Source of the DNA: Zhengella mangrovi
GTDB lineage: Bacteria; Pseudomonadota; Alphaproteobacteria; Rhizobiales; Rhizobiaceae
Direction of reading: 5' to 3'
Assembly: GCF_002727065.1 (NCBI RefSeq)
Contig: NZ_PDVP01000003.1
Coordinates: forward strand, 372,001-436,000
Length of the DNA: 64,000 nt
Shown: one piece after another, positions 43,545 through 52,111 of the stretch
How positions within the stretch are numbered: position 1 is the stretch's first letter
Layout: each line of letters starts with the position of its first letter
Translations under genes and position numbers: made by a program
The notes under the pieces: generated by a model
Told to the model about the DNA's origin: nothing
The model's database searches: none
What the model saw: the letters and a program-made list of their open reading frames with translations, nothing else

Positions 43545-45275
43545 CTAGAAGATATCCGGTTCACGGACCGGGGCGCCGAAGCCCGTCTCGAGGAAATCGA
43601 AATCGCAGCCCTTGTCCGCCTGCTGGATGTGCCGGCTGAACATCCAGCCGTATCCGCGCTCGTAGCGTGGCTCGGGCGGCGACCAGCCTGCCCTGCGGGC
43701 GGCCAGTTCCTCGTCGTCGACGAGCATGTCGAGCCGCCGGTTCGGAACGTCGAGGCGAACGATGTCGCCATCGCGAAGCAGCGCAAGCGGTCCGCCGACA
43801 TAGGCTTCCGGGCTGACATGAAGCACACAGGCGCCATAGGAGGTTCCGGACATGCGCGCATCCGACAGCCGGACCATGTCGCGGTAGCCCTTCTTCAGCA
43901 ATGCCTTCGGCATCGGGATCATGCCCCACTCGGGCATGCCCGGGCCGCCCTGGGGCCCGGCATTGCGCAGGACAAGAACCGAGTCGGGCGCGATGTCCCA
44001 TGTCTCGTCGTCGATCCTGGCCTTCAGTTCCGGATAGCTGTCGAAGACCACGGCCGGCCCTTCGCAGACGAAAAAGGCCTCGTCGCAGGCCGCCGGCTTG
44101 ATGACCGCGCCATCGGGCGCAAGATTGCCTCTGAGCACTGCCAGCGATCCCTCGAAATAGACCGGGTTGTCGAGCGGGCGGATGACATCGTCGTTGAAGA
44201 CCTCAGCGCCGGCGATGTTCTCGCCGACCGTCTTCCCGTTGACCGTGAGGCAATCCAGGTTGAGCCTGTCGCCGAGTTGTCCCATCAGCGCCGTCAGCCC
44301 CCCGGCGTAGAAGAAATCCTCCATCAGGTAGGCATTGCCGACCGGCCGCACGTTCGCGATCACCGGCGTCGTCCGGCTCTTGCGGTCGAGGTCGTCGAGG
44401 CCAAGCTCCACGCCGGCGCGCCGCGCCATCGCGATCAGGTGGATCACGGCGTTGGTCGAACAGCCTGTTGCCATGGCCACCGTGTTGGCGTTGTCGAAGG
44501 CGCCCGCGGTCAGGATACGGTCGGGCGTCAGCTCCTCCCCGATCATGGTGACGATCCGCCGTCCGCACTCGGCGGCCATGCGGATGTGGTTGGCGTCGGC
44601 GGCAGGAATCGACGAGGCGCCGGGAAGGCAAAGGCCGAGGGCTTCCGCGATCGCGGTCATCGTCGAGGCCGTTCCCATGGTCATGCAATGGCCATACGAG
44701 CGGGCAATGCCCTTTTCCATTTCCTGCCATTGCTGTTCGGTGACATTGCCGGCACGCCGCTCATCCCAGTATTTCCAGGCGTCGGACCCCGACCCCAGGG
44801 TCTGGCCGCGCCAGTTGCCCCGAAGCATCGGCCCGGCCGGCATGTAGATCATCGGCAGGCCGGCCGAGATCGCGCCCATCACCAGGCCCGGCGTGGTCTT
44901 GTCGCAGCCTCCCATCAGAACGACGCCATCGAGCGGATGCGAGCGGATCTGCTCTTCGGCCTCGATGGCGAGCAGGTTGCGGTAGAGCATGGTCGTCGGC
45001 TTGACGGCGCTTTCGCTGAGCGAAAGGCACGGCAGCTCGACGGGGAATCCCCCTGCCTGCAGGACACCGCGCTTGATGTCCTCGACACGCTGCTTGAAAT
45101 GGCTGTGGCACTGGTTCAGGTCGGACCAGGTGTTGAGGATGCCGACGACGGGCTTGCCCCGGAAGTCCTCGTAGTCGTAGCCCATCTGAAGCACGCGGCT
45201 GCGGTGACCGAAGGAGCGAAGGTCATCGGGATCGAACCAGCGTGACGATCTCAGTTGGGCGGGTTTCTTCTTCAT
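43545..45275 (-). CDS. IlvD/Edd-family sugar-acid dehydratase
   Basis: A 576-residue Fe-S dehydratase. The conserved cysteines lie in LNQCHSHF, LMGGCDKTTPG and AMATGCSTNAVIH. GIARSYGHCMTMGTASTM, IRPLDNPVYFEGSLAVLRGNLAPDGAVIK and DARMSGTSYGACVLHVSPE are typical. Similarity in style is to pentonate/aldonate dehydratases that yield 2-keto-3-deoxy acids. The start at 45275 excludes 39 upstream codons that look non-coding. Context (lactonase, RraA aldolase, TRAP transporter, GntR) supports an aldonate substrate; the exact sugar is unknown. Confidence 0.88.
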   Translation of the reverse strand: MKKKPAQLRSSRWFDPDDLRSFGHRSRVLQMGYDYEDFRGKPVVGILNTWSDLNQCHSHFKQRVEDIKRGVLQAGGFPVELPCLSLSESAVKPTTMLYRNLLAIEAEEQIRSHPLDGVVLMGGCDKTTPGLVMGAISAGLPMIYMPAGPMLRGNWRGQTLGSGSDAWKYWDERRAGNVTEQQWQEMEKGIARSYGHCMTMGTASTMTAIAEALGLCLPGASSIPAADANHIRMAAECGRRIVTMIGEELTPDRILTAGAFDNANTVAMATGCSTNAVIHLIAMARRAGVELGLDDLDRKSRTTPVIANVRPVGNAYLMEDFFYAGGLTALMGQLGDRLNLDCLTVNGKTVGENIAGAEVFNDDVIRPLDNPVYFEGSLAVLRGNLAPDGAVIKPAACDEAFFVCEGPAVVFDSYPELKARIDDETWDIAPDSVLVLRNAGPQGGPGMPEWGMIPMPKALLKKGYRDMVRLSDARMSGTSYGACVLHVSPEAYVGGPLALLRDGDIVRLDVPNRRLDMLVDDEELAARRAGWSPPEPRYERGYGWMFSRHIQQADKGCDFDFLETGFGAPVREPDIF

Positions 45276-45433
45276 GTCTCTATCCAGTGAACTCGGTTGA
45301 CGCCATTCCGCGTACGGTTTTCTCATGGTGACCGGCAACAGGCGAGGCCGCAATCCCGCGTCCGGCCGGTTGCCGGACATCCAATCTGCCATCTTTCCCT
45401 GGCATCCACGTGCCCTGCCCGCCCGATTGATGT

Positions 45434-45445
45434 ACTAATATTTTA
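45434..45445 (-). promoter_or_regulatory. Candidate GntR operator, copy 1 (upstream of dehydratase operon)
   Basis: On the minus strand this reads TAAAATATTAGT, within an AT-rich patch about 160 bp upstream of the dehydratase start. It matches TAAAATATCAGT upstream of the TRAP operon at 11 of 12 positions. Shared regulation by the local GntR protein is inferred. Confidence 0.35.
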
Positions 45446-45535
45446 CTTCTCGTGCAAGCGCGTTCCGGCCTGGCCCACCGCCCTGGATGTCCATGGCTCG
45501 AAGGGCTGCGGTACCGGGAGCCAGGGGCCGGAAGC

Positions 45536-46405
45536 CTATGCATGGGGCACCCAAAAAGGCTGGACGATGCCGGCCGGCATGTCGGCCGGCAGGTCGGCAA
45601 GAGCGAGGTACCCGCCTTCCTCTCCGATCGCCTTGGAGGTGATCGCGATGCTGCGGCCGTCCGCGCCGCCGAAAGCAGGTTTGGACGGCGACGCAAACGG
45701 CATCGGCAAAACGGTGGCGAGCCGCCCGTCCGGGTCGAAGACACCGAGCCGTGCGCCATCGGCGGCCGCGATCCAGTAGTTGCCGTGTGTGTCGAGGGCC
45801 GCGCCGTCCGGGCGCCCGCCAAGCTGGTCGCCGTCCACATACGCTGCGGCGTCGCCACCGGACGCCGGCTTGCCCGCGATCCGCCGGATCCAGACACGGC
45901 GAACGCCGGGATGGGAGTCGGAGTAGAAAAGCCGGTCTCGTTTCAAGTCTGCCGCCAACCCGTTGGGAATGCGCAGGTTTTTGACAATCATCTGCAGCAT
46001 CAGGTCGGGCGTGACCAGATGGATGGCACCGGTATCGGCTTCGGCATCGAGTGCCATGGTCGATGCCCAGAGCCGCCCCGATCCGTCCACGGCGGCATCG
46101 TTGAAACGCTGTCCGGGCCGGTCGAAGGAAACAAGGCGCGCCAGGCCGCCTGTCTCCGGGTCGAATGCGAAGATGCCGCGTTCCAGGCCGAGGGCCGGCC
46201 GGCCTGACGCCAGAAGCACCACGAAGCCGGGATGTTCGGGCAGGTCCCAGCTGTCGATCCTGCCCGACGAGCGATCCAGGAAGAGAAGGCGCTTGCCCTC
46301 GATGTCGACCCACCAGACGTCATGGGTCACGGGGTCCCAGCACGGGCTTTCGCCGAGGAGGGTCCGCGCGCCGGCCTGGCGGATGATTTCAAGTGCAAGC
46401 CTCAT
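45536..46405 (-). CDS. SMP-30/gluconolactonase/LRE-family lactonase
   Basis: About 289 residues forming a six-bladed propeller. GESPCWDP (metal Glu), LPEHPGFVV, FNDAAVDGSGRLWASTM, NGLAADLKRDRLFYSDS and GRPDGAALDTHGNYWIA (metal Asn/Asp) are family motifs. It hydrolyses a sugar lactone to its aldonate, feeding the dehydratase. The start is ambiguous: ATG 46405, TTG 46414 (best spaced from GGAGG) or GTG 46423. It is on the same strand as the dehydratase and divergent from the TRAP genes. Confidence 0.88.
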   Translation of the reverse strand: MRLALEIIRQAGARTLLGESPCWDPVTHDVWWVDIEGKRLLFLDRSSGRIDSWDLPEHPGFVVLLASGRPALGLERGIFAFDPETGGLARLVSFDRPGQRFNDAAVDGSGRLWASTMALDAEADTGAIHLVTPDLMLQMIVKNLRIPNGLAADLKRDRLFYSDSHPGVRRVWIRRIAGKPASGGDAAAYVDGDQLGGRPDGAALDTHGNYWIAAADGARLGVFDPDGRLATVLPMPFASPSKPAFGGADGRSIAITSKAIGEEGGYLALADLPADMPAGIVQPFWVPHA

Positions 46406-46463
46406 TTCCCGCAATGATCGCACCTCCCCGGGAAGCGTGTTTCTGTGGTGGCTCCAAAACCGG

Positions 46464-46492
46464 TTGACACGGGATCATTGGCGTAATTATGA
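46464..46492 (+). promoter_or_regulatory. Candidate sigma-70 promoter of the TRAP operon
   Basis: TTGACA (46464-46469), a 17-nt spacer and TTATGA (46487-46492) lie 60 bp before the dctP start. The predicted start point would fall near the GntR-like site at 46505. Confidence 0.5.
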
Positions 46493-46504
46493 TTTCAATG
46501 CAAC

Positions 46505-46516
46505 TAAAATATCAGT
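46505..46516 (+). promoter_or_regulatory. Candidate GntR operator, copy 2 (upstream of TRAP operon)
   Basis: TAAAATATCAGT lies just downstream of the predicted -10 of the TRAP promoter, a position suited to repression. It matches 11 of 12 bases of the minus-strand site at 45434-45445. Confidence 0.35.
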
Positions 46517-46551
46517 TTGGGTTACCAAGCAGATTTCATCGGGAGGAAACC

Positions 46552-47532
46552 ATGAAACGATTCATCAAGGCGCTTGGCCTCTGCGTCGCCGTGGCGGCCG
46601 GGTTCGGCATGAGCCTGCCTTCATATGCCGCCACGACGCTGAGGATCGGCACCGTCCTTGCGCCTGACGATCCGATGGGCCAGGGGATCGAGAAGTTTAA
46701 GACGGACGTCGAGGCCGCAACGGGTGGAGAGGTGGTGATCGAGGTCTTCCACAATTCCCAGCTCGGCGACACGACGGAGATGATCGACCAGGCTCGCGCG
46801 GGGGCCAATGTCGGCACGGTCACCGACGTGGCGCGGCTTTCGAGTTTCGTCCCCTCGCTTGCCATCATGTCGGCGCCGTTTCTGTTCGACACCTACGAGC
46901 AGGCTGACACGTTCGCCCTGTCCGACGAGTATCTCGCCTGGGGTGAAGAGCTGAAGGACAAGTCAGGCCTCGTCATGCTGGCGTCCAACTGGTACCAGGG
47001 TCCGCGCCACCTTCTGACTCAGAAGCCGATTGCCACGCCCGGAGATCTCTCTGGCATTCGCATGCGCACGATCGGGGCACCGGTCTGGATCGAGACGATC
47101 CGCGCCATGGGAGCCGAGCCGACACCACTTGCCTGGGGCGAAGTCTATTCGGCGCTGCAACTGGGCGCCATCGACGGTGCCGAAGCACAGCCGACGGCGA
47201 TCAAGGGCGCCAAGCTCTACGAAGTCGTCAAGAACGTCACCAGGACCGGTCACATCCAGCTTGTCACCGCGCTGGTCGTGTCCGCCGAGGCCTGGGACCA
47301 GATATCACCGGAGAACCAGAAGATCGTCCGTGACCTCGCCGTCAAGGACGGGCGCTACGCCTCCAGATTGACCATCGAGCTGGGTGAAAAGGCCCTCGCG
47401 GACGTGGCGGCAAGCGGCGTTACCGTGTCCGACGTCGACCTCGCGCCGTTCAAGAAGGCGGTGTCCGGGGTTTATGGCATGCTGAACCTCGAAGCCGAAG
47501 CAGCCATCGTCAACCGTGTCCTCGGACGATGA
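46552..47532 (+). CDS. TRAP transporter substrate-binding protein (DctP type)
   Basis: A 326-residue periplasmic receptor with a signal peptide (VAVAAGFGMSLPSYAA). DctP family features include ATTLRIGTVLAPDDPMGQGIEKF and the ligand-binding region GIRMRTIGAPVWIETIRAMG then LAWGEVYSALQLGAIDGAEA; the Arg in GIRMR should bind the substrate carboxylate. GGGAGG precedes the ATG. It delivers an organic or sugar acid to the DctQM permease encoded downstream. Confidence 0.95.
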   Translation: MKRFIKALGLCVAVAAGFGMSLPSYAATTLRIGTVLAPDDPMGQGIEKFKTDVEAATGGEVVIEVFHNSQLGDTTEMIDQARAGANVGTVTDVARLSSFVPSLAIMSAPFLFDTYEQADTFALSDEYLAWGEELKDKSGLVMLASNWYQGPRHLLTQKPIATPGDLSGIRMRTIGAPVWIETIRAMGAEPTPLAWGEVYSALQLGAIDGAEAQPTAIKGAKLYEVVKNVTRTGHIQLVTALVVSAEAWDQISPENQKIVRDLAVKDGRYASRLTIELGEKALADVAASGVTVSDVDLAPFKKAVSGVYGMLNLEAEAAIVNRVLGR

Positions 47533-47577
47533 ATTCCTGATCCCCCAGGCGGCGCAGACAAGAAGAGGCGAAGCCCC

Positions 47578-48030
47578 ATGTTGAGACGCGTTGAATTTGC
47601 CTGCGCCGCATTGCTCCTGGCCGCGGTCGTCATCCTTGTCGGGGTGGCTTCCGTGGCCCGGGCAATCGGCTCGCCGATCATCTGGTCGGTGGAAATCGCC
47701 CAGCTCCTGTTCCTGTGGCTGTGCGTCTTCTCCATCGACCTCGCCCTCCAGGACCAGCGGCACTTTGGCATCGGCCTGTTGCTCGACAATGTCCCGCCGG
47801 CAGCCCGCAACATCATCGAGATGGTCAACCTCGTGGTGCTGATCGCGCTCCTGCTCTATCTCATCCGCTATGCCTGGAAGAACATGATCCTGATGCATCC
47901 CCGCCTCGACGGCGCACTGCAGATACCGGGCTCCTACTTCCATGCCAGCATGGTCTTCGGTTTCGTGCTGATGATCCGGACGCTCTGCGCCAGACTGATC
48001 CGTGATTTCCGCAAGGGGCGCGCCGCCTGA
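47578..48030 (+). CDS. TRAP transporter small permease subunit (DctQ type)
   Basis: A 150-residue protein with four membrane segments. WSVEIAQLLFLWLCVFSIDLALQDQRHFGI matches the DctQ core. The stop overlaps the start of the large subunit by one base (TGATG), indicating coupling. Confidence 0.92.
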   Translation: MLRRVEFACAALLLAAVVILVGVASVARAIGSPIIWSVEIAQLLFLWLCVFSIDLALQDQRHFGIGLLLDNVPPAARNIIEMVNLVVLIALLLYLIRYAWKNMILMHPRLDGALQIPGSYFHASMVFGFVLMIRTLCARLIRDFRKGRAA

Positions 48031-49313
48031 TGCTGCTACTCATCGCCTGCCTTTTCGCCCTCTTTCTCGTCAGCGGAATGCCCGTCGCCTTTGCGCTCGC
48101 CCTGGCGTCGATCCCGGTCTTCGTGCTCACCGGCACCATGCCGCCGACGGTCGCCATCCAGAAAATGGTGACCGCCACGCAGAGCTTTCCATTGCTGGCG
48201 GTTCCGTTCTTCATTTTCGCCGGCAACCTGATGAATTTCACCGGCATCACGGAGCGCCTGATCCGGTTTGCGCGGCTGCTGACCGGCTGGCTCGCTGGAG
48301 GTCTCGGCCAGGTGTCCATTGTCCTGAGCCTGATGATGGGCGGCATCTCCGGTTCGGCGGTTGCCGACGCCTCGATGGAAGCACGGCTGCTCGGGCCGAG
48401 CATGATCTCCAAGGGCGGCTATTCGAAAGCGGCCACCGCGGCCGTCCTGGCCTTCGGCTCCATCATCACCGCGACGATCCCGCCGAGCATCGGCCTGATC
48501 CTGTTCGGCTTCATCAACGAGGTGTCGATCGGCAGGCTGTTCCTGGCGGGCGTCGTGCCGGGCATCCTGCTGACCGTCACCCTCATGATCACCGCCTGGA
48601 TCGTGGCCAGGCGCAACGGATACGCACCGGACCTCGCCGCTCCGCCAAGCCTTTCTGAACTCTGGAGCAGTTTCCGGGAAAGCCTCTGGGCGCTCGCCTT
48701 TCCGGTCATCCTGATCGTCGGCTTCCGCTTCGGCTTCTTCACGGCGACCGAGGCGGGCGCGTTCCTGGTCTTCTATGCACTCTTCGTCGGATTCTTCATC
48801 TATCGCGAACTGACCATCCAGAGCCTCTACGCCGCGATCAAGGGATCGGTCACCGATCTCGGCATGGTGATGCTGCTCATCATGATGGCCGCGGTGCTGG
48901 GCTATGCGGTGACGATCGAGCGCGGCCCGCAGCAGATCGCGGAACTGGTCACGTCGCTCACCGGGAATCCGACCATGATCCTGGTGCTCGTGCTCCTGCT
49001 GCTGCTCGTCAGCGGTATGTTCCTGGAAGGTGCCGCCAACATCCTGCTTGTCACGCCGATCGTGCTGCCGGTGCTGGTCAAGGTGGGCTATGATCCGATC
49101 CACATGGGCATTCTCATCGTAACGCTGATCAACATCGGCGGCCTCACGCCGCCTGTGGGGGTCATCATGTTCACCGTCTGCGGAATTCTCGATGTCAAGA
49201 CCGGTCAGTTCGCGAAGGCTTCCATTCCATACTTCATCGCGCTGCTGGCTTTCCTGCTCCTGTTGATTGCCTTTCCGGCGCTTTCCCTGTTTATCCCGGG
49301 CCAACTGATGTAG
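48030..49313 (+). CDS. TRAP transporter large permease subunit (DctM type)
   Basis: A 427-residue permease with about twelve helices and re-entrant hairpins. Family motifs are PFFIFAGNLMNFTGI, MMGGISGSAVADASMEA, ITATIPPSIGLILFGF and GGLTPPVGVIMFTVCGI. With DctP and DctQ it forms a Na+-coupled high-affinity uptake system for the acid handled by the divergent catabolic genes. Confidence 0.95.
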   Translation: MLLLIACLFALFLVSGMPVAFALALASIPVFVLTGTMPPTVAIQKMVTATQSFPLLAVPFFIFAGNLMNFTGITERLIRFARLLTGWLAGGLGQVSIVLSLMMGGISGSAVADASMEARLLGPSMISKGGYSKAATAAVLAFGSIITATIPPSIGLILFGFINEVSIGRLFLAGVVPGILLTVTLMITAWIVARRNGYAPDLAAPPSLSELWSSFRESLWALAFPVILIVGFRFGFFTATEAGAFLVFYALFVGFFIYRELTIQSLYAAIKGSVTDLGMVMLLIMMAAVLGYAVTIERGPQQIAELVTSLTGNPTMILVLVLLLLLVSGMFLEGAANILLVTPIVLPVLVKVGYDPIHMGILIVTLINIGGLTPPVGVIMFTVCGILDVKTGQFAKASIPYFIALLAFLLLLIAFPALSLFIPGQLM

Positions 49314-49345
49314 GCCGTCATGTTCTGTTGCGAGGATTCCCCTTC

Positions 49346-50074
49346 ATGAATGTCAGTTCCCTTTCGGAGGCACTGGTCAGAATGTCCGACGATCTGCTGG
49401 GTCCCGTTCAGCACGGCTCGGCGGCCGGGCGCGTCTATACGCGTCTGAGGAACCGGATCGTTTCGCTCGAACTCCTGCCGGGCGCGGTTCTGTCACGCGC
49501 CGAGATCGCCAGGGAAAACGAGGTCAGCCAGTCGCCGGTGCGCGAGGCGATCCAGATGCTGGAGCAGGAAGGCCTCGTCGTCTCCTTTCCGCAGTCGAAG
49601 ACGCTCGTTACCAAGATCGATGTCGAGCACGCCCGGGAAACCCAGTTCCTGCGGCTGAGCGTCGAAATCGAGGTCGCCAAGACGCTGGCCCGAAAGAACG
49701 ATCCGGAATTGCTGCTGCCGACTCGGCGCATCCTGCGGATGCAGAAAATGGCGGGCGAGGATCACGATATCTCGGAGTTCACCGGCCTTGACCGGCTGTT
49801 CCACCTTTCGCTTTTCAATGCCGCCGGCGTGGCGTCGCTCTGGCACATCATTGCCGGGCGCTCCGGACATATCGACCGCCTGCGCCGGCTCAACCTGCCG
49901 GACCCCGGGAAAATGGCAGCGGTCCTCGACCTGCACGAGCGCATCGTCAACGCGATAACCGAAGGCGATCTGGCAAAGGTGGAAGCGGCCATCCGCGAAC
50001 ATCTGTCCGGCACGCTGGCGTCATTGCCGTCGATCAGGAAATCCCACCCGGACTTCTTCCCGGAAGAAATTTGA
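49346..50074 (+). CDS. GntR-family regulator with FCD domain
   Basis: About 242 residues. The winged HTH (about 25-90) contains LRNRIVSLELLPGAVLSRAEIARENEVSQSPVREAIQMLEQEGLV. The FCD ligand domain follows with metal-binding His in LDRLFHLSLFNAAG and EHLSG near the end. GAGG lies 10 nt before the ATG; a TTG 18 nt upstream is possible. It is the last gene of the TRAP operon, 32 bp after dctM, and probably represses both this and the divergent dehydratase operon. Confidence 0.92.
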   Translation: MNVSSLSEALVRMSDDLLGPVQHGSAAGRVYTRLRNRIVSLELLPGAVLSRAEIARENEVSQSPVREAIQMLEQEGLVVSFPQSKTLVTKIDVEHARETQFLRLSVEIEVAKTLARKNDPELLLPTRRILRMQKMAGEDHDISEFTGLDRLFHLSLFNAAGVASLWHIIAGRSGHIDRLRRLNLPDPGKMAAVLDLHERIVNAITEGDLAKVEAAIREHLSGTLASLPSIRKSHPDFFPEEI

Positions 50075-50102
50075 CCGTTGCAACGGGGGTGATCGGGTTC
50101 GC

Positions 50103-50128
50103 CTTGATTGGATTTTCTATCAAGTTTT
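50103..50128 (+). terminator. Rho-independent terminator candidate after GntR
   Basis: CTTGAT and ATCAAG form a perfect 6-bp stem with a 10-nt loop followed by TTTT. It lies 29 bp after the GntR stop, ending the TRAP-GntR transcript. A separate palindrome CCGTTGCAACGG lies at 50075-50086. Confidence 0.5.
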
Positions 50129-50410
50129 AAACAAAGCATGGGTCGCCGCCAAAGTACTGATTTGATATTTACCCTAATTTGCAAATTTCATTGAATATTT
50201 TTGAATAATACGGGGAAATAGACGGAATACGACAAATTGGAAGCGGCTGTTCAGGAAGACAGGGCGTTTCAGGGACCATCCGTCTCCACCGGGAGACGTG
50301 CCCGTCGTCCGAGCGCATGCAACCCGGATCGTCGAGCACGGCGGACCAGAGACCTGCGAGCCGGAAGCGGAAGTTTTGAACATCTTCTCAAGATCATCAG
50401 GGAGCCGGAT
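50129..50410 (+). promoter_or_regulatory. AT-rich spacer, promoter region of the oxygenase-like gene
   Basis: The 5' half of this spacer is strikingly AT-rich for the window (ATTTCATTGAATATTTTTGA around 50188-50207). A GTACTGATTTGATATTTAC stretch near 50155 loosely resembles the GntR-type sites upstream of the sugar-acid operons. No gene is seen. Confidence 0.35.
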
Positions 50411-51124
50411 GTGAGACAGGACAACGCGATAGACACCAACGTCACAGTGCACGAGAACGCCCTTCCCGTCCCGTTGTTTCGCGATCTGCTCGACGCGGTG
50501 AAGATGATCGGGCGGGACGCGGCGGAGAAGAACATCAGCTACTCCACGACGTTCTGGTTCGAACGCGGGGCCGAGCCCACCAATCTGGCGGAGGTGGCGA
50601 TCCAGAGCCTGCATTCCATGGTCGATCCCGGGGAAACCTGTGTCGGCGTGGAGTGGTGGCTGGGCCGCTTGAGGAACGGGAAAGGCCTGGGCTTTCACTT
50701 CGACCGGGATCTCGCGCTCCACAGGAAGACCGGCGAAACAATCTGCCCATTGCTCGGCAGCGTCTTCTACCTCAACGATTATCCATCCGCGCCAACGGTG
50801 ATCATCGGCCAGATACCGGGACAGGACGGCAAGTCGAAATTTCCCGAGGAGCCGACCTGCAGCAAGGCAATCGATGCGGTTGCGAACCGCTACATGGTGT
50901 TTCCCGGAAACCTGCGCCATGGCGTCACATCGGACGAAGGCAAGCTGCATCTCGATCCCCGCGGACGGGACGATGAACCGGAGCGCCGCCTGACGCTTCT
51001 GGTCAACTACTGGCACCGCCGGCCGCTCGCGCCGATCTGCAATGATTACGACGGCAGCATTTATCCGTCTCTGCGGCGGGCCTTTGAAGAGAAGGCGATG
51101 CCGCCAATCGCGGTCCCCGCGTGA
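50411..51124 (+). CDS. 2-oxoglutarate/Fe(II) oxygenase-like protein
   Basis: A 237-residue protein starting at a GTG with AGGGAG 6 nt upstream; frame upstream of it to 50237 is Arg-rich and probably not coding. A double-stranded beta-helix iron site is suggested by GFHFDRD (His96, Asp98), the distal His170 in FPGNLRHGV and Arg193 in RRLTLLVNYW, the order expected for prolyl-hydroxylase-like dioxygenases. No signal peptide. The substrate is unknown. The aldo/keto reductase 42 bp downstream may be co-transcribed. Confidence 0.65.
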   Translation: MRQDNAIDTNVTVHENALPVPLFRDLLDAVKMIGRDAAEKNISYSTTFWFERGAEPTNLAEVAIQSLHSMVDPGETCVGVEWWLGRLRNGKGLGFHFDRDLALHRKTGETICPLLGSVFYLNDYPSAPTVIIGQIPGQDGKSKFPEEPTCSKAIDAVANRYMVFPGNLRHGVTSDEGKLHLDPRGRDDEPERRLTLLVNYWHRRPLAPICNDYDGSIYPSLRRAFEEKAMPPIAVPA

Positions 51125-51166
51125 TCCGGCGCGGGTTCCGCGCCATCCAGGGGAACGGACCGGCTC

Positions 51167-52108
51167 ATGAATAGACGGCGGCTGGGAAACAGCGACCTCG
51201 AAGTCTCGGTTCTCAGTTTGGGATCCTGGCTCACCTACGGGGTGTCGGTCGATCGCGAGACGTGCCGCGCATGCATCGCGACGGCGTTTGACTGCGGGAT
51301 CAATTTCTTCGACACCGCCAACATGTACGGCCGCGGTGCCGCAGAGACGGTCCTCGGCGACGTCCTCGCGGACTATCCGCGTCATTCCTTCCTGATTGGT
51401 ACCAAGGTCTACTATCCGATGTCGAAAACGGATCGCGGCCTGTCGCGCCAGCAGATCCGGAAGCAGATCGATGCCTCGCTGAGCCGCCTGAAAATGGACT
51501 ACGTCGATCTCTACCAGTGCCACCGCTACGACCATGACACGCCTCTGGAAGAGACGATGGAGGCGATGCGCGAAACGGTGCGCGAAGGCAAGGCCCGTCA
51601 TATCGGCTTCAGTGAATGGTCGCCGCGCCGTATCCGCAATGCCGATGAATTCGAGGGGGATATCCGCTTCACCTCGAGCCAGCCGCAATATTCGATGCTC
51701 TATCGCAAGCCCGAGCGCGAGGTGTTCCCGCTCTGCGACCAACTCGGCATCGGCCAGATTGTCTGGTCGCCGCTGGCCCAGGGCGTTCTGACCGGGAAAT
51801 ACAAGGCCGGGAAGCCGCCGCCGGACGGCTCGCGGGGCGACATCCGGCAGTCCAGGTCAGGGCGGTTTTCCAGGCCCGAAGTGCTGGAGGCCGTCGAGCG
51901 TCTGCGTCCGATCGCGGCCGGCCTGTCGCTGACGCTTCCTCAGCTGGCGCTGGCCTGGGTCCTGCAGAACGAGAGCGTCAGCTCCGCCATCATTGGCGCC
52001 AGCAGCCCCCGACAGGTCAGCGAGAACGCGGTTGCTGCAAAGACCGAGCTTGGCGCCGAAACGATGAAAGCGATCGACACGGCCTTGGGTGAAGTCGTGC
52101 GGCGGTAG
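51167..52108 (+). CDS. Aldo/keto reductase (Kv-beta/YghZ-like)
   Basis: A 313-residue NADPH-dependent reductase. The start MNRRRLGNSDLEVSVLSLGSW, FFDTANMYGRGAAE (Asp, Tyr), IGTKVYYPMS (Lys), LYQCHRYDHDTPLEETM (His) and QYSMLYR are typical of the potassium-channel-beta-like AKR group. It follows the oxygenase-like gene by 42 bp and is convergent, with a 3-bp gap, with the acetyltransferase-like gene. Confidence 0.92.
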   Translation: MNRRRLGNSDLEVSVLSLGSWLTYGVSVDRETCRACIATAFDCGINFFDTANMYGRGAAETVLGDVLADYPRHSFLIGTKVYYPMSKTDRGLSRQQIRKQIDASLSRLKMDYVDLYQCHRYDHDTPLEETMEAMRETVREGKARHIGFSEWSPRRIRNADEFEGDIRFTSSQPQYSMLYRKPEREVFPLCDQLGIGQIVWSPLAQGVLTGKYKAGKPPPDGSRGDIRQSRSGRFSRPEVLEAVERLRPIAAGLSLTLPQLALAWVLQNESVSSAIIGASSPRQVSENAVAAKTELGAETMKAIDTALGEVVRR

Positions 52109-52111
52109 CGA

